Shown: positions 34,005 to 43,451, counted from the stretch's first letter. The stretch: DNA of 64,000 bases from Gordonibacter massiliensis (ex Traore et al. 2017) (GCA_900170005.1 LT827128.1:2290168-2354167); one strand, 5' to 3'. Notes: generated from the sequence alone by a model not told the origin. Numbers and translations: made by a program.

Positions 34005-35816
34005 TTACAACGAGTCGTCGGAGGCGTGGCCGGTGTGGTTCACGCTCTTGGCCAGGGGGTTCTCCTTCAGGGTGAGCATGAGGAGGAAGCCCACGACAAG
34101 CAAAGGCACGACGTAAAGGAAGATGGGCACGAGAGCGTCGGAGTAAGCGGTGGTGATGATGTCGCGCGCGGGGCCGCTCAGGTGGTCGATGACCTCGGGT
34201 GTGATGCGGTTCATGCTGATGTTGTCCGTCTTCGGCAGCTGCGCGGCCAGATCCGCCGCCAGCCGCGACGTGAACAGCGCGCCCACGAGCGACGCGCCCA
34301 GCGTGGAGCCGATCTGGCGGAAGAAGTTGTTCGCCGCCGTAGCCGTGCCCACGATGGCGTGCGGGAACTCGTTCTGCACGATGAGCACGAGAATCTGCTG
34401 GCCGAGCCCGATGCCGAAGCCCAGCACGAACAGGAACACACCCGTCACGAGCAGCGACGTGTCCGGCGTCAGGCGCGACAGCAGCACGAAGCCCACGGCC
34501 GCCACGGCGCAGCTGGCGATGGGCATCCACTTGTAGCGGCCCGTCTTCGTGGCCAGGAAGCCCGTGCCCACGGCCGTGATCAGCACGCCGGCCATCATGG
34601 GGAACGTCATGAGCCCGGCCTGCTCGGGCGCGAGGCCGTCCACGATCTGGAAGTACGTGGGCAGGTACGACACCGTGCCCATCATGCCCAGCATGATGAA
34701 CATGCCCGTGACGGTGCACACCACGAAGTTGCGGTTCTTGAACAGGAGCATCGGGATGATGGGCTCGGCCGCGCGCCGCTCCACGAGCACGAACACCACG
34801 GCCGCCACCAGGAACAGCGCGAACAGGCCGAGGATCTGCCACGACAACCACGGGAACAGCGTGCCGCCCCACGCGGTGGCCAGCACGAGCGACGACACCG
34901 ACACGGCCATGGCCATCATGCCGCCCACGTCCACCGGCGGCCGGTCCTGGCGGCGCTCGGGATTCGTGAGGAAGAACGCCACGGCCCCGATGGCCAAAAG
35001 CGCCAGCGGGATGTTGAACGCGAACAGCCAGCGCCAGCCCGTCACCTGCACGAACCAGCCGCCCAGCAGCGGTCCCACCACGGTGGACACCGCGAACACC
35101 GAGCCCATGACGCCCATGTACTTGCCGCGCTGCCGCGGCGGGATGATGTCGGCGATGGTGGCTTGCGCCAGGATGATGAGGCCGCCGCCTCCCAGCCCCT
35201 CCACGGCGCGCCCCGCGATGAGCCCGTCCATGCTGGGCGCGAGCCCGCAGGTGGCCGACCCCACGATGAAGATGGACAACGCCACAATAAACAGGTACTT
35301 GCGTCCGAACAGGTCGCCCAGCTTGCCGTAGATGGGCATCATGATGGTAGACGCCAGGATGTAGGCCGTCGTTACCCACTGCATGTGGTCGACGCCGCCC
35401 AGGTCGCCCACGATGGTGGGCAGCGCCGTGGCCGTGACCGTCTCGGACAGCGTGGACACGAACATGGCCAGCAACAAGCCCGCGAACACGGCGGCCACGC
35501 CGCGCTTGCGCTCGGGCTTGGGCTCGGCGGCCGGCACGCCGCCTTGGCGGGCGGACGCCGCCGCGAGCTCGCTGGCGCGAGCGGCCGCCGCGCGCTCGGA
35601 TGCGGACAGGGAAGCCGACGACGGGCTGGCGGCTTCGGATCCGCCGGCGGCCATGTGCCCGTCGCGCGCCTTCCCACCGGGCGCGTTCCCGCCGGAAGCG
35701 CTGCTCCCATCAGCCGCTTTGCCAGCCGGCCTACCGCCCGCCCGCTCCGTTTCCGCCGCCTCGCGCACGCGCGCTTCGTCAGCCGCCGTGCCGCCCGTTC
35801 GATCCACGCCTTCCAT
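34005..35816 (-). CDS. DHA2-family (EmrB/QacA) multidrug efflux transporter
   Basis: A 603-residue MFS protein with 14 membrane spans. It has the motif A stretch GKLGDLFGRKYLF and motif C region VVGPLLGGWFVQ. These proton antiporters expel drugs, bile salts or dyes. The first 105 residues are hydrophilic and Ala/Gly/Glu-rich, absent from typical homologues; the ATG at 35816 follows GCGAAGGAGC and no better internal start with a ribosome site is seen, though translation from a later codon is possible. Confidence 0.9.
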   Translation of the reverse strand: MEGVDRTGGTAADEARVREAAETERAGGRPAGKAADGSSASGGNAPGGKARDGHMAAGGSEAASPSSASLSASERAAAARASELAAASARQGGVPAAEPKPERKRGVAAVFAGLLLAMFVSTLSETVTATALPTIVGDLGGVDHMQWVTTAYILASTIMMPIYGKLGDLFGRKYLFIVALSIFIVGSATCGLAPSMDGLIAGRAVEGLGGGGLIILAQATIADIIPPRQRGKYMGVMGSVFAVSTVVGPLLGGWFVQVTGWRWLFAFNIPLALLAIGAVAFFLTNPERRQDRPPVDVGGMMAMAVSVSSLVLATAWGGTLFPWLSWQILGLFALFLVAAVVFVLVERRAAEPIIPMLLFKNRNFVVCTVTGMFIMLGMMGTVSYLPTYFQIVDGLAPEQAGLMTFPMMAGVLITAVGTGFLATKTGRYKWMPIASCAVAAVGFVLLSRLTPDTSLLVTGVFLFVLGFGIGLGQQILVLIVQNEFPHAIVGTATAANNFFRQIGSTLGASLVGALFTSRLAADLAAQLPKTDNISMNRITPEVIDHLSGPARDIITTAYSDALVPIFLYVVPLLVVGFLLMLTLKENPLAKSVNHTGHASDDSL

Positions 35817-36011
35817 AGCCGCTCCTTCGCCGTTGCATACCTGCCGTCAAGTATCGGCGAAACGGTCGGGTTGGCGCGCCGCACCCTGCATTGGAAAACG
35901 CGCCGTCAGCGTTTCGAGAACGGAAGGACAAGGCCCTTGCGGCGAAAGCGCCTGCGCGAGCCGAAGGCGCACGGCCGAAGGGTCTTCGGCAACGGAAGGC
36001 AACCTGCGTTG

Positions 36012-36053
36012 AAGATCCTTCGACTGCGCGCTACGCGCTCCGCTCAGGATGAC
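36012..36053. repeat. Single REP repeat
   Basis: gatccttcgactgcgcgc...cgctcaggatgaca, matching the copies at 1801, 3339, 9880 and 18896. It lies between the efflux gene and the DUF2064 gene, about 30 bp from the latter's stop. The 195 bases before it are palindromic and gene-free. Confidence 0.85.
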
Positions 36054-36083
36054 AAAAGGGGGCGCGCCGCTGCAGCGAGCCTC

Positions 36084-36941
36084 TTACCGGTCGATCTCCT
36101 CGCGCGGGTCGTGCAGGTCGTTCGGCGGAACGCGCACTTCGTTCCAGCCCATCTGTTTGAGGGCGTCGGCGGTGCGCCACGGCGGCGTGACGTCGTCGTG
36201 CCTCGCGCAGTAGCACAGCGCCTCCACCACGGTGATGGCGTGCATGAGGTCGGCCATGGTGTCCACGTCGGGGATAGGTGGCAGGTACAGCGCGGGAAGC
36301 CCCTGCTCGCGGGCCTTGGCGATGTAGGCGGGCAGCACGGTGAGCCCTTCGGCGTTGTAGAACACGCCCGCGTGGTCGAAGTCCGTCTCGCGGGTCCAGC
36401 CGATCACCGACACGCCCATCTCCTGGTCGGGCGCGAGCACGATGCCGCCGCCCGGCACGCCGTCCAAGCGGTGCAGCGCGTCGAACCCGGCTATGACGTC
36501 GGCTTTCGTAAGCGCCGGCATGTCGGCGCCCATGGACAGCACGGCGTCGGCGCCGCGCTCGAACGCCTGCGCGAACGCATGGTTGTAGTGCTCGTCGAAG
36601 CTGGAGCCCTCGTCGGCGATGAACGTGATGGGGCGCGGCCACGCGCCCGCCTTGTGGTACAAATCGCGCATGACCTCGACGTTCGACGCCGGCGTCGTGG
36701 ATATGATCAGCTCGTACGCGTCGAGCACGCCTTCGGCTTCGGCGCGTTCGGCCGACCGCGCCTCAAGGTCGGCCATCGCCGCGCAGCAGATCTCCGTCAC
36801 GTCGAACAGCATGCAATGGTACAGCGCGGAAGCCACCTCGGGCGTGAACACGCCGTCCTTGAGCGTGGTCAGGCGCGTTTTCACCAGACCCGGCACCGGC
36901 GGCTTGCTGAACAGCACCAGCGCGTTCTTGCGTTCCCTCAA
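36084..36941 (-). CDS. DUF2064 / TIGR04282 glycosyltransferase-like protein
   Basis: A 285-residue protein with the nucleotidyl/glycosyltransferase A-like opening VLFSKPPVPGLVKTRLT and the GADMPAL segment (DxD-like metal region). Family members accompany sugar or arsenosugar biosynthesis in other bacteria; the role here is unknown. The start is a TTG at 36941, directly preceded by AAGGAGGAAGG, with no upstream ATG. It is an apparent operon with the stress protein gene 97 bp upstream. Confidence 0.82.
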   Translation of the reverse strand: MRERKNALVLFSKPPVPGLVKTRLTTLKDGVFTPEVASALYHCMLFDVTEICCAAMADLEARSAERAEAEGVLDAYELIISTTPASNVEVMRDLYHKAGAWPRPITFIADEGSSFDEHYNHAFAQAFERGADAVLSMGADMPALTKADVIAGFDALHRLDGVPGGGIVLAPDQEMGVSVIGWTRETDFDHAGVFYNAEGLTVLPAYIAKAREQGLPALYLPPIPDVDTMADLMHAITVVEALCYCARHDDVTPPWRTADALKQMGWNEVRVPPNDLHDPREEIDR

Positions 36942-37038
36942 ACCTTCCTCCTTGTTGCTCTCGGCAGACGCCGTCGCGTGCGGAACCGCCGCGCACGGCT
37001 CACATCGTGCGCTCCCCCACGGCCCCGCACATCCTGTG

Positions 37039-37470
37039 CTACTTGGCGATGAGCACCGGCACCTTCGCGCCGTTCACCACCTTGTGGCTGACGCTGCCCA
37101 TGTACTCCTTGAGCCCGCTCAAGCCGCGATTGCCGATGACCACGAGGTCGTAGGCGCGCTGCTCGGTGAGCTTGATGATCTCCGTCGCCGGGTTCACGCC
37201 CGTCAACAGCAGCGTTTCGGTGCGCGCGGCGACGTCGTCGCTCATGTCGCCCTCCATCTTGGCAAGCACGTCCTCGCCGTCGGAGATCATCATGTCCAGG
37301 ATCTCCTTGAAACTCGCCGTCTGCGATTCGTCCAGCAGCGGGATGGGAACCACGTACACCAGGTCGAGATGCATGTCGGGAGCGGGAGCCGCCAGGGCCT
37401 CCGCCACTTCGAGCGCGCGCTTGGCGCCCTCGGATTCGTCTACGGCCACGAGCACCTTGTTGATTTTCAT
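37039..37470 (-). CDS. Universal stress protein (UspA family, ATP-binding type)
   Basis: A 143-residue single-domain USP. It has the N-terminal VLVAVDESEGAKRALEVA and the ATP-binding GNRGLSGLKEYMGSVSHKV (G-2-G-9-G-S), so it probably binds ATP. The start ATG follows GAAAGGAGCGCG. The molecular role of USPs is generic stress endurance. Confidence 0.92.
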   Translation of the reverse strand: MKINKVLVAVDESEGAKRALEVAEALAAPAPDMHLDLVYVVPIPLLDESQTASFKEILDMMISDGEDVLAKMEGDMSDDVAARTETLLLTGVNPATEIIKLTEQRAYDLVVIGNRGLSGLKEYMGSVSHKVVNGAKVPVLIAK

Positions 37471-37831
37471 GTCGCGCTCCTTTCGCGCGCGCCCCGTTCG
37501 AACGCGCTTGTCGCCTGCGAGCTTCCTTCACCTACCAGTATAAAGGTTTTCGCGGGCCGCGCGAGCCGTTGTTCGAAGGCGGTTGATTCGGCTGGGCGAT
37601 GAGCCCGTCCGCCGCTGCCCGCATCGCGGTTTGCCAACGGTTCGGTTATGGCACGACGCACACCCGGTCCTGCGGGCAGGCAAAAACGGCTGCGGGCGTA
37701 GGATGGCGCTATTGGACATGATAGGCGAAGCGCCTTGCTTCGACGCGGCGGGGAGAACCGCCCGACACCGTACGCACAACCAGCGTCGTTCGATGCGCAG
37801 GAGCAAGGCAAACCCGAGGAAAGGAAGAACC

Positions 37832-39202
37832 ATGGACCAGGTGGACGCGGCGATCATCGGATTCGGAGCAGCGGGCAAGCCGCTGGCGTTGGACTTGGCG
37901 AACGCGGGGCTCACCGTGGCCGTTATCGAGCGGTCGAGCCGCATGTACGGCGGCGCATGCGTCAACACGGCCTGCCTTCCCTCGAAGATGCTCGTGCACG
38001 CGGCCGCCGAAAGCGCGTTTCAAGGAGGAGAGTTCCCCGAGCGCTCCGAGCGCTACGAAGCCGCGGTCGACGAGAAGAACGCCGCCACGGCGCGCCTGCG
38101 CGAGCGGAGCTACCGCGCGCTCGCCGACAACCCGCGCATCGAGGTCGTCGACGGCGAGGCGTCCTTCGAGGACGCAACCCACCTGATCGTGAAAACGGAT
38201 GACGGGGAACGCCGTATCGAAGCCGCCCGCACGTTCATCGACACCGGCTCCGTGCCCGCGCTGCCCGACATCCCCGGTGCGGACGGCAAGCGCGTGTACA
38301 CGAGCGAAACGCTGCTGGACGTGAAAGTGCTGCCCGAGCGTGTGGTCGTGGTGGGCGCGGGCTATGTGGGACTGGAGTTCGCGTCGCTGTTTGCCGATTT
38401 CGGCGTGGACGTGACGGTGCTGCAGGGCGGCGAGGAGCTTTTGCCCCACGAAGACCGCGACGTGGCGCGCGCCGTGCGCGAGAACTTCGAGCAGCGCGGC
38501 ATCCGCCTTGCGCTGGGGGCGCACGTGAAGAGCATCGATGACGACGTGGCCCAGGTGCTCGTGGTGGCCGACATCGACGGCAAGGAGGAACGCATCCCCG
38601 GCGATTTCGCACTCGTTGCCACCGGGCGCAGGCCTGCAACGGCCGATCTGAACCTGGATGCAGCCGGGGTGAAAACGGACGAGCGCGGAGCCGTCGTCAC
38701 CGACGAGCATCTGCGCACCACCGCACCGAACATCTGGGCCTTGGGCGACGCGACGGAGGCGAGGCAGTTCACCTACATCTCGTATGACGACTACCGCGTA
38801 GCGGCTTCGGACGTGCTGGGCGACGGCAGCCGCACGCGCGACGACCGAGGCGCCGTGCCGTCGTGCATTTTCGCCAACCCGCCCTTCGCCCGCGTGGGGC
38901 TCACCGAGCAGGATGCGCGCGACCAGGGCTTCGATGTGGTCACCGCCGTGCTCGAAGCCGAGGACATGCCGAAAGCTCCTCTGCTGGGCAAGCAGGCGCT
39001 GCTTATGAAAGCCGTGGTGGACAACGCCACCGGCCGCGTGCTCGGCGTGCACCTGTACTGCTCGGACGCGCCCGAGATCGTGAACCTGGCGAAATTCGCC
39101 TTGGACGAGGGCCTCACCGCCACCGATCTGCGCGATGCCGTGTTCACGCACCCCACCCTCACCGAAGAGCTGAACAACCTGTTCGCCAAGGCGGCGAAGT
39201 AA
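37832..39202 (+). CDS. RclA/mercuric-reductase-like flavoprotein disulfide reductase, copy 1
   Basis: A 456-residue FAD/NAD(P) oxidoreductase. The FAD fold begins DAAIIGFGAAGKPLALDLA and the redox disulfide is in GGACVNTACLPSKML (C-x4-C). The NAD fold is VVVGAGYVGLEFASLFADFG, the second FAD contact is NIWALGDATEARQFTYIS, and the C-terminal dimer motif is HPTLTEELNNLF, lacking the usual His-Glu reactive pair. Related RclA proteins resist reactive chlorine. About half identical to the protein at 40218. The ATG follows GAGGAAAGGAAG. Confidence 0.9.
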   Translation: MDQVDAAIIGFGAAGKPLALDLANAGLTVAVIERSSRMYGGACVNTACLPSKMLVHAAAESAFQGGEFPERSERYEAAVDEKNAATARLRERSYRALADNPRIEVVDGEASFEDATHLIVKTDDGERRIEAARTFIDTGSVPALPDIPGADGKRVYTSETLLDVKVLPERVVVVGAGYVGLEFASLFADFGVDVTVLQGGEELLPHEDRDVARAVRENFEQRGIRLALGAHVKSIDDDVAQVLVVADIDGKEERIPGDFALVATGRRPATADLNLDAAGVKTDERGAVVTDEHLRTTAPNIWALGDATEARQFTYISYDDYRVAASDVLGDGSRTRDDRGAVPSCIFANPPFARVGLTEQDARDQGFDVVTAVLEAEDMPKAPLLGKQALLMKAVVDNATGRVLGVHLYCSDAPEIVNLAKFALDEGLTATDLRDAVFTHPTLTEELNNLFAKAAK

Positions 39203-39311
39203 GCGCCGGTCCTCTGCAGCAGCCGCGGCCAAACGCGCCGCGCCGACCGTGCGGCCCGCAGGCTTCCGCGGGCCGCACGGTCTTTTCTTTCGAGAATCAT
39301 CCCTTTTCTCC

Positions 39312-39340
39312 TTGACAGCGTTAACTGTACGCACTATTGT
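39312..39340 (+). promoter_or_regulatory. Sigma-70 type promoter of the rhodanese lipoprotein
   Basis: TTGACA and TATTGT separated by 17 bp. Downstream (39341-39378) are AT-rich words TAATTGTACC and GATTACATTTA resembling those after the promoter at 41771, so the two rhodanese genes may share a regulator. Confidence 0.65.
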
Positions 39341-39402
39341 TACAATAAGTAATTGTACCTATTGCGATTACATTTAGAATGCGACTGGAGAAAGGGGCGG
39401 AT

Positions 39403-39984
39403 ATGCGTGCCGATGGCAGGAAAAGGAAAGCATTAGCCGCTGCGGCCGCTACGATGGCCTTGGCGGCGGTGCTCGGATTGTCCGCGTGCGCGAACACCGC
39501 ACCGGGCGAGGGAACAAGCGCGTCGGGCGATGGAGGCGGCAGCGCGATGAGCGGGTCCGGCTCGGGCGGCGGTATGACGGGCGGTTCGAGCAACGGCATG
39601 ATGGAAGGCTCGAACATGGCCGGCAAGAGCGACGCCGCGAACGCCTACCGCAAGATCACGGCCGAGGAGGGTAAGGCCCTCATGGACCAGGGCGGCGTCA
39701 CCGTCGTCGACGTGCGCACGCCCCAAGAGTACGCCGACGGCCACGTGCCCGGCGCCATCAACATCCCGAACGAGGACATAGGATCGACGCCGCCGTCCGA
39801 GCTGAACAGCCTGGAAGACAAGCTCGTGGTGTACTGCCGCACCGGCGTGCGCAGCAAGCAGGCCTCCGACAAGCTGGTGTCCATGGGCTTCACCGACGTG
39901 AACGACATGGGCGGCATCGTGGACTGGCCCTATGACACCGTGACCGGCATGGACTCAGGCACGGGCTCCGACACCATGATGTAG
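39403..39984 (+). CDS. Secreted rhodanese-domain lipoprotein
   Basis: A 193-residue protein. The N-terminus is basic, then hydrophobic, with lipobox LSAC near residue 29, followed by a Gly/Ser/Met-rich linker (about 35-80). The rhodanese domain has VVDVRTPQEYADGHVPGAINIP and the active-site loop VVYCRTGVRS with catalytic Cys. It likely moves sulfane sulfur on the outer face of the membrane. The ATG at 39403 follows GAGAAAGGGGCGG; the ATG at 39379 is in frame but less well placed. Confidence 0.88.
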   Translation: MRADGRKRKALAAAAATMALAAVLGLSACANTAPGEGTSASGDGGGSAMSGSGSGGGMTGGSSNGMMEGSNMAGKSDAANAYRKITAEEGKALMDQGGVTVVDVRTPQEYADGHVPGAINIPNEDIGSTPPSELNSLEDKLVVYCRTGVRSKQASDKLVSMGFTDVNDMGGIVDWPYDTVTGMDSGTGSDTMM

Positions 39985-40035
39985 GAACTGCGTCAAAAGC
40001 CGCCGCGACGCGCATCCTCGGTGGTTGTCATGTAG

Positions 40036-40141
40036 GGAGGGGTTTGGGGGAGCGCGCCGCCACGACCGAACTCGTAGTTGTGTGGGCAAACGCAACCTCA
40101 ACGAGTCGCGCCACGTCGGCGCGCTCCCCCAAACCCCTCCC
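40036..40141. repeat. Perfect 25-bp inverted repeat before the second flavoprotein gene
   Basis: Arms 40036-40060 (GGGAGGGGTTTGGGGGAGCG..) and 40117-40141 pair exactly; the 56-nt centre folds again (ACTCGT.AGTTG with CAACCTCAACGAGT). It lies between the rhodanese and flavoprotein genes. No ORF of its own is supported. Confidence 0.85.
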
Positions 40142-40217
40142 GCGCTCTCGACGCTTCCCGCATCCTGTCCGAACCCCTTCGCACCCCGTTCGCACTCCCC
40201 TCTCGAAAGGAGCCCTC

Positions 40218-41588
40218 ATGAAGCAGGTCGACGCAGCCATCATCGGTTTCGGCAAAGGCGGCAAGACGCTGGCGGGCGCGCTCGCCGGTGCGGGCAAGAC
40301 GGTGGCGCTGGTGGAGCAGTCGCCGAAGATGTACGGCGGCACCTGCATCAACGTTGCCTGCATTCCCACGAAGTCGCTCGTGCGCTCCGCCGCGCTGTCG
40401 GCGGCCCAGGGCGGCACGTTCGACGAGCGCGCCGCGCGCTACGCGGCGGCCATCGACGAGAAAGACCGCGTGACCGGCCTGCTGCGTACTAAGAACTACC
40501 GCAAGCTGGCCGACCTGCCGAACGTGGAGGTGGTGGACGGCACGGCGTCGTTCGCGGACGCGACGCACCTGCATGTGAGCACGCCCGACGGCGGCACAGA
40601 GGCCATCGAGGCCGCGCAGATCTTTATCAACACGGGGGCCCGGCCGTTCGTGCCGCCCATCCCCGGCGCCGACGGCCCGCGCGTGCACGTGAGCGAGACA
40701 CTGCTCGACGTGCGCGAGCTGCCCGGGCGCCTGGTCATCATCGGCGGCGGCTACATCGGCATGGAGTTCGCTTCCATGTACGCGAACTTCGGCTCGCAGG
40801 TCACCGTGGTGCAGAACGAGGACGCGTTCCTGCCGCGCGAGGACGCCGAGATCGCGGCCGCCGTGCTGGCCAGCGTGGAGGAGCGCGGCATACGCGTGGT
40901 GCGCGGGGCAAACGTGCTGCGCATCGAGGACGAGGCGGAGCACGCCGTCGTGGCGATCGAGGTCGCCGGTGCGGAAGAGCGTCTGCCCGCCGACGCCGTG
41001 CTCGTGGCCACCGGCCGCCGCCCCAACGTGGCCGGGCGCAACCTCGAGGCGGCCGGCGTGGAGCTCACCGAGCGCGGTGCCGTGCGCGTCGACGAGCACC
41101 TGCGCACCACCGCGCCGAACATCTGGGCGATGGGCGACGTGGCGGGCGGGCTGCAGTTCACCTACATCTCGCTCGACGACTTCCGCATCGTGAAGGCCGA
41201 CGTGCTGGGCGACGGCGCGCGCACCACCGAGAACCGCGGCGCGGTGCCGTACAGCGTGTTCATCGACCCGCCCCTCTCCCGCGCCGGCATGACCGAGCGA
41301 GAGGCGCTCGATGCCGGCTTCAACGTGAAGGTGGCGAACCTGCCAGCGGCCGCCATCCCCAAGGCGCAGCTGCTGCAAAAGCCCATGGGCCTGCTGAAGG
41401 CCGTTATCGACGCCGACGCCGACCGCATCTTGGGCGTGCATCTGTTCTGCGAGGAGTCGTACGAGATGGTGAACACGGTGAAGATCGCCATGGATGCCGG
41501 GCTCCCCTACCAAACCCTGCGCGATGCCGTGTACACGCACCCCACCATGAGCGAGGCGTTCAACGATCTGTTCGCCGTGATCGCATAA
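40218..41588 (+). CDS. RclA/mercuric-reductase-like flavoprotein disulfide reductase, copy 2
   Basis: A 456-residue paralogue of the protein at 37832. It has DAAIIGFGKGGKTLAGALAGAG, the redox pair in GGTCINVACIPTKSLV, VIIGGGYIGMEFASMYANFG, NIWAMGDVAGGLQFTYIS, and the terminal HPTMSEAFNDLF again without the classical His-Glu pair. Probably reduces a disulfide, quinone or metal ion with NAD(P)H. The ATG at 40218 follows CGAAAGGAGCC. Both copies neighbour a rhodanese, suggesting a common sulfur or reactive-chlorine stress function. Confidence 0.9.
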   Translation: MKQVDAAIIGFGKGGKTLAGALAGAGKTVALVEQSPKMYGGTCINVACIPTKSLVRSAALSAAQGGTFDERAARYAAAIDEKDRVTGLLRTKNYRKLADLPNVEVVDGTASFADATHLHVSTPDGGTEAIEAAQIFINTGARPFVPPIPGADGPRVHVSETLLDVRELPGRLVIIGGGYIGMEFASMYANFGSQVTVVQNEDAFLPREDAEIAAAVLASVEERGIRVVRGANVLRIEDEAEHAVVAIEVAGAEERLPADAVLVATGRRPNVAGRNLEAAGVELTERGAVRVDEHLRTTAPNIWAMGDVAGGLQFTYISLDDFRIVKADVLGDGARTTENRGAVPYSVFIDPPLSRAGMTEREALDAGFNVKVANLPAAAIPKAQLLQKPMGLLKAVIDADADRILGVHLFCEESYEMVNTVKIAMDAGLPYQTLRDAVYTHPTMSEAFNDLFAVIA

Positions 41589-41770
41589 CATGAACGGGCG
41601 CGTTGCCCAGCCGTCGGCCAAGCTTGCCCCGATGCTATCGCGGCTGGACGGCGCGCCAAGTTTCCCCCTCCCCTGCCGAAGCGTCCCCGCGCGAGGGCGC
41701 TTCGGCGGCATCACGGGACGCCCGCCCGGGACGACCGTCCGGTTTTTTCGCCGTGCCGGGAAGCTTCCGC

Positions 41771-41799
41771 TTGACACGTCCCTCGAAGAGACGTACTGT
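41771..41799 (+). promoter_or_regulatory. Sigma-70 type promoter of the cytosolic rhodanese
   Basis: TTGACA and TACTGT separated by 17 bp, followed by TGTAATTGCATTAGATACATTTACG, similar to the leader of the gene at 39403. Confidence 0.65.
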
Positions 41800-41883
41800 T
41801 GCCGTCATAAACTGTAATTGCATTAGATACATTTACGTTCCCTTCTCGCATGGCTCGCTTGAAGGGGCGGATGGGAGGACGGC

Positions 41884-42267
41884 ATGGCAAACGAGGAAGG
41901 GTCGGTCAAGGTGGTCATCACGGCCGACGACCAACGGGCGCTCGATTCGGACGCGTACCATTTGATCTCGTCCGAGGCCGCCGAAGACCTTATTGACCAG
42001 GGCGGCGTGACCGTCTTGGATGTGCGCTCGCCCCAGGAGTACGCCGACGGGCACCTGCGCGAATCGCTGAACATCCGCTACGACAGCCTCGACCCGCTGC
42101 CCGCCGAGCTCGAAGGCCTCGACCGGGGCGCTCCCGTGCTCGCCTACTGCCGCACCGGCAACCGCGCCCGGAAATCCTGCGCGCAGCTCATCAACAACGG
42201 CTTCACCAACGTGTACAACATGGACAAGGGCATTCTCGACTGGGCTGGCGTGACGGTGGCTTGGTAA
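41884..42267 (+). CDS. Cytosolic rhodanese-domain protein
   Basis: A 127-residue single rhodanese domain with VTVLDVRSPQEYADGHLRESLNI and the active loop LAYCRTGNRARKS. No signal peptide. It is closely related to the domain of the lipoprotein at 39403, apparently a duplicated partner without secretion. The ATG follows GGGGCGGATGGGAGGACGGC. Confidence 0.9.
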   Translation: MANEEGSVKVVITADDQRALDSDAYHLISSEAAEDLIDQGGVTVLDVRSPQEYADGHLRESLNIRYDSLDPLPAELEGLDRGAPVLAYCRTGNRARKSCAQLINNGFTNVYNMDKGILDWAGVTVAW

Positions 42268-42404
42268 AGGGGCACATCCGCCGAAGAACGGTCGCCCGAT
42301 GCCCGATGTCAAGCCGTTCAACAACATTTTAACCGTATTGACATGGGGTTACTCTCCAACGACGATAACAACGCCAACTATTGCTCAAGGAGAGGAGCCG
42401 ATCC

Positions 42405-42554
42405 ATGGCCGTCGAAGCGTACTGCATGAAGTGCAAGGAAAAGAAAACCATGAAGGACCCCGTCGCGGGCACGACGAAGAACGGCAAGCCCATCACGAAG
42501 GGCACGTGCCCGGTATGCGGCAGCACCATCTGCCGCATCGGCAGCATGAAGTAG
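42405..42554 (+). CDS. 49-residue zinc-ribbon protein (DUF5679-like)
   Basis: A small protein starting MAVEAYCMKCKEKK and ending GTCPVCGSTICRIGSMK. Two CxxC pairs form a zinc ribbon. Homologues are short, conserved in actinobacteria and chloroflexi, and of unknown function. The ATG follows GGAGAGGAGCCGATCC. A TTGACA lies at 42338, but no well-spaced -10 follows. Confidence 0.85.
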   Translation: MAVEAYCMKCKEKKTMKDPVAGTTKNGKPITKGTCPVCGSTICRIGSMK

Positions 42555-42633
42555 CGGCCGGCCTCAACCGGCGCGCTCGCGCTTCGCGCGGGCCAAACGC
42601 AAGCATTCATTCAAAGCAAGGGGAGCCTTTAGC

Positions 42634-43344
42634 ATGGAAGTTACACCAATGAAGAAATACGCCGCGGAGGCGTTCGGCACGTTCGTGCTCACGCTGTTCG
42701 GTTGCGGCAGCGCCGCCGTGGCGGGCGCGACGCTGGGCACGCTGGGCATCGCCATGGCGTTCGGCCTGTCCATCATCGCCATGGCGTTCGTCATCGGCAA
42801 CGTGTCGGGGTGTCACATCAACCCGGCCGTGTCGTTCGGCCTGTTCTTGGACAAGCGCCTGTCGGGCAAGGATCTGATCGGCTACTGGATCGCCCAGTTC
42901 ATCGGCGGCATCGTGGCAGCGGCCGTGCTGGCGCTCATCATCAGCATGTGCGATCTGGGCGGCGTGCTGGCCACCGGCCTGGGCTGCGACGGCTACGAGG
43001 CCGCGTCGGCCGTGGGCATCTCGCTTGTGGGCGCCCTTATCGTCGAGGTCGTGCTCACCTGCATCTTCGTGCTCAGCGTGCTGGGCTCGACGGCCGACGA
43101 GCGCACGGCGCCCTACGCCGGCATCATCATCGGCCTCACGCTGGCGTTCGTGCACATCATGGGCATTCCGCTGACGGGCACGTCCGTGAACCCGGCGCGC
43201 AGCTTCGGCCCGGCCCTCATGATGGCCTTCAACGGCGATATGACCGCGTTGTCTCAGGTGTGGGTGTTCATCGTGGCCCCGCTCGCGGGCGCCGCGCTGG
43301 CCGCGCTCGTGTGGATGGGCCTGAAGCAGAAGGCCAAGAAGTAG
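42634..43344 (+). CDS. Aquaporin (MIP family, AqpZ-like)
   Basis: A 236-residue channel with six spans and two NPA half-helices: CHINPAVSFG and TSVNPARSFGPAL. The conserved His (VHIMGIPLTG) and Arg after the second NPA fit the narrow water-selective filter of AqpZ rather than a glycerol facilitator. The start ATG is 18 bases before a second Met (MKKYAAEAFG), which may be the true start. Downstream is a strong terminator. Confidence 0.92.
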   Translation: MEVTPMKKYAAEAFGTFVLTLFGCGSAAVAGATLGTLGIAMAFGLSIIAMAFVIGNVSGCHINPAVSFGLFLDKRLSGKDLIGYWIAQFIGGIVAAAVLALIISMCDLGGVLATGLGCDGYEAASAVGISLVGALIVEVVLTCIFVLSVLGSTADERTAPYAGIIIGLTLAFVHIMGIPLTGTSVNPARSFGPALMMAFNGDMTALSQVWVFIVAPLAGAALAALVWMGLKQKAKK

Positions 43345-43366
43345 CCTTTGGGCGAACGCCCTGCGG

Positions 43367-43411
43367 AAAGCGGCCCCTTCGGCATATGCGCGGAAGGGGC
43401 CGCTTTTGTTT
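43367..43411 (+). terminator. Rho-independent terminator after the aquaporin gene
   Basis: AAAGCGGCCCCTTC and GAAGGGGCCGCTTT form a 14-bp stem followed by TTGTTTGG. Confidence 0.9.
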
Positions 43412-43451
43412 GGCGCGAACCGATGTCCCGCAGAGCAGCGCCGGCCGCACG

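Noticed and set aside
33873-37052. A 1059-codon open frame on the plus strand
   Set aside because: It lies opposite the efflux and DUF2064 genes, is dominated by His/Arg/Gln and crosses several real genes.
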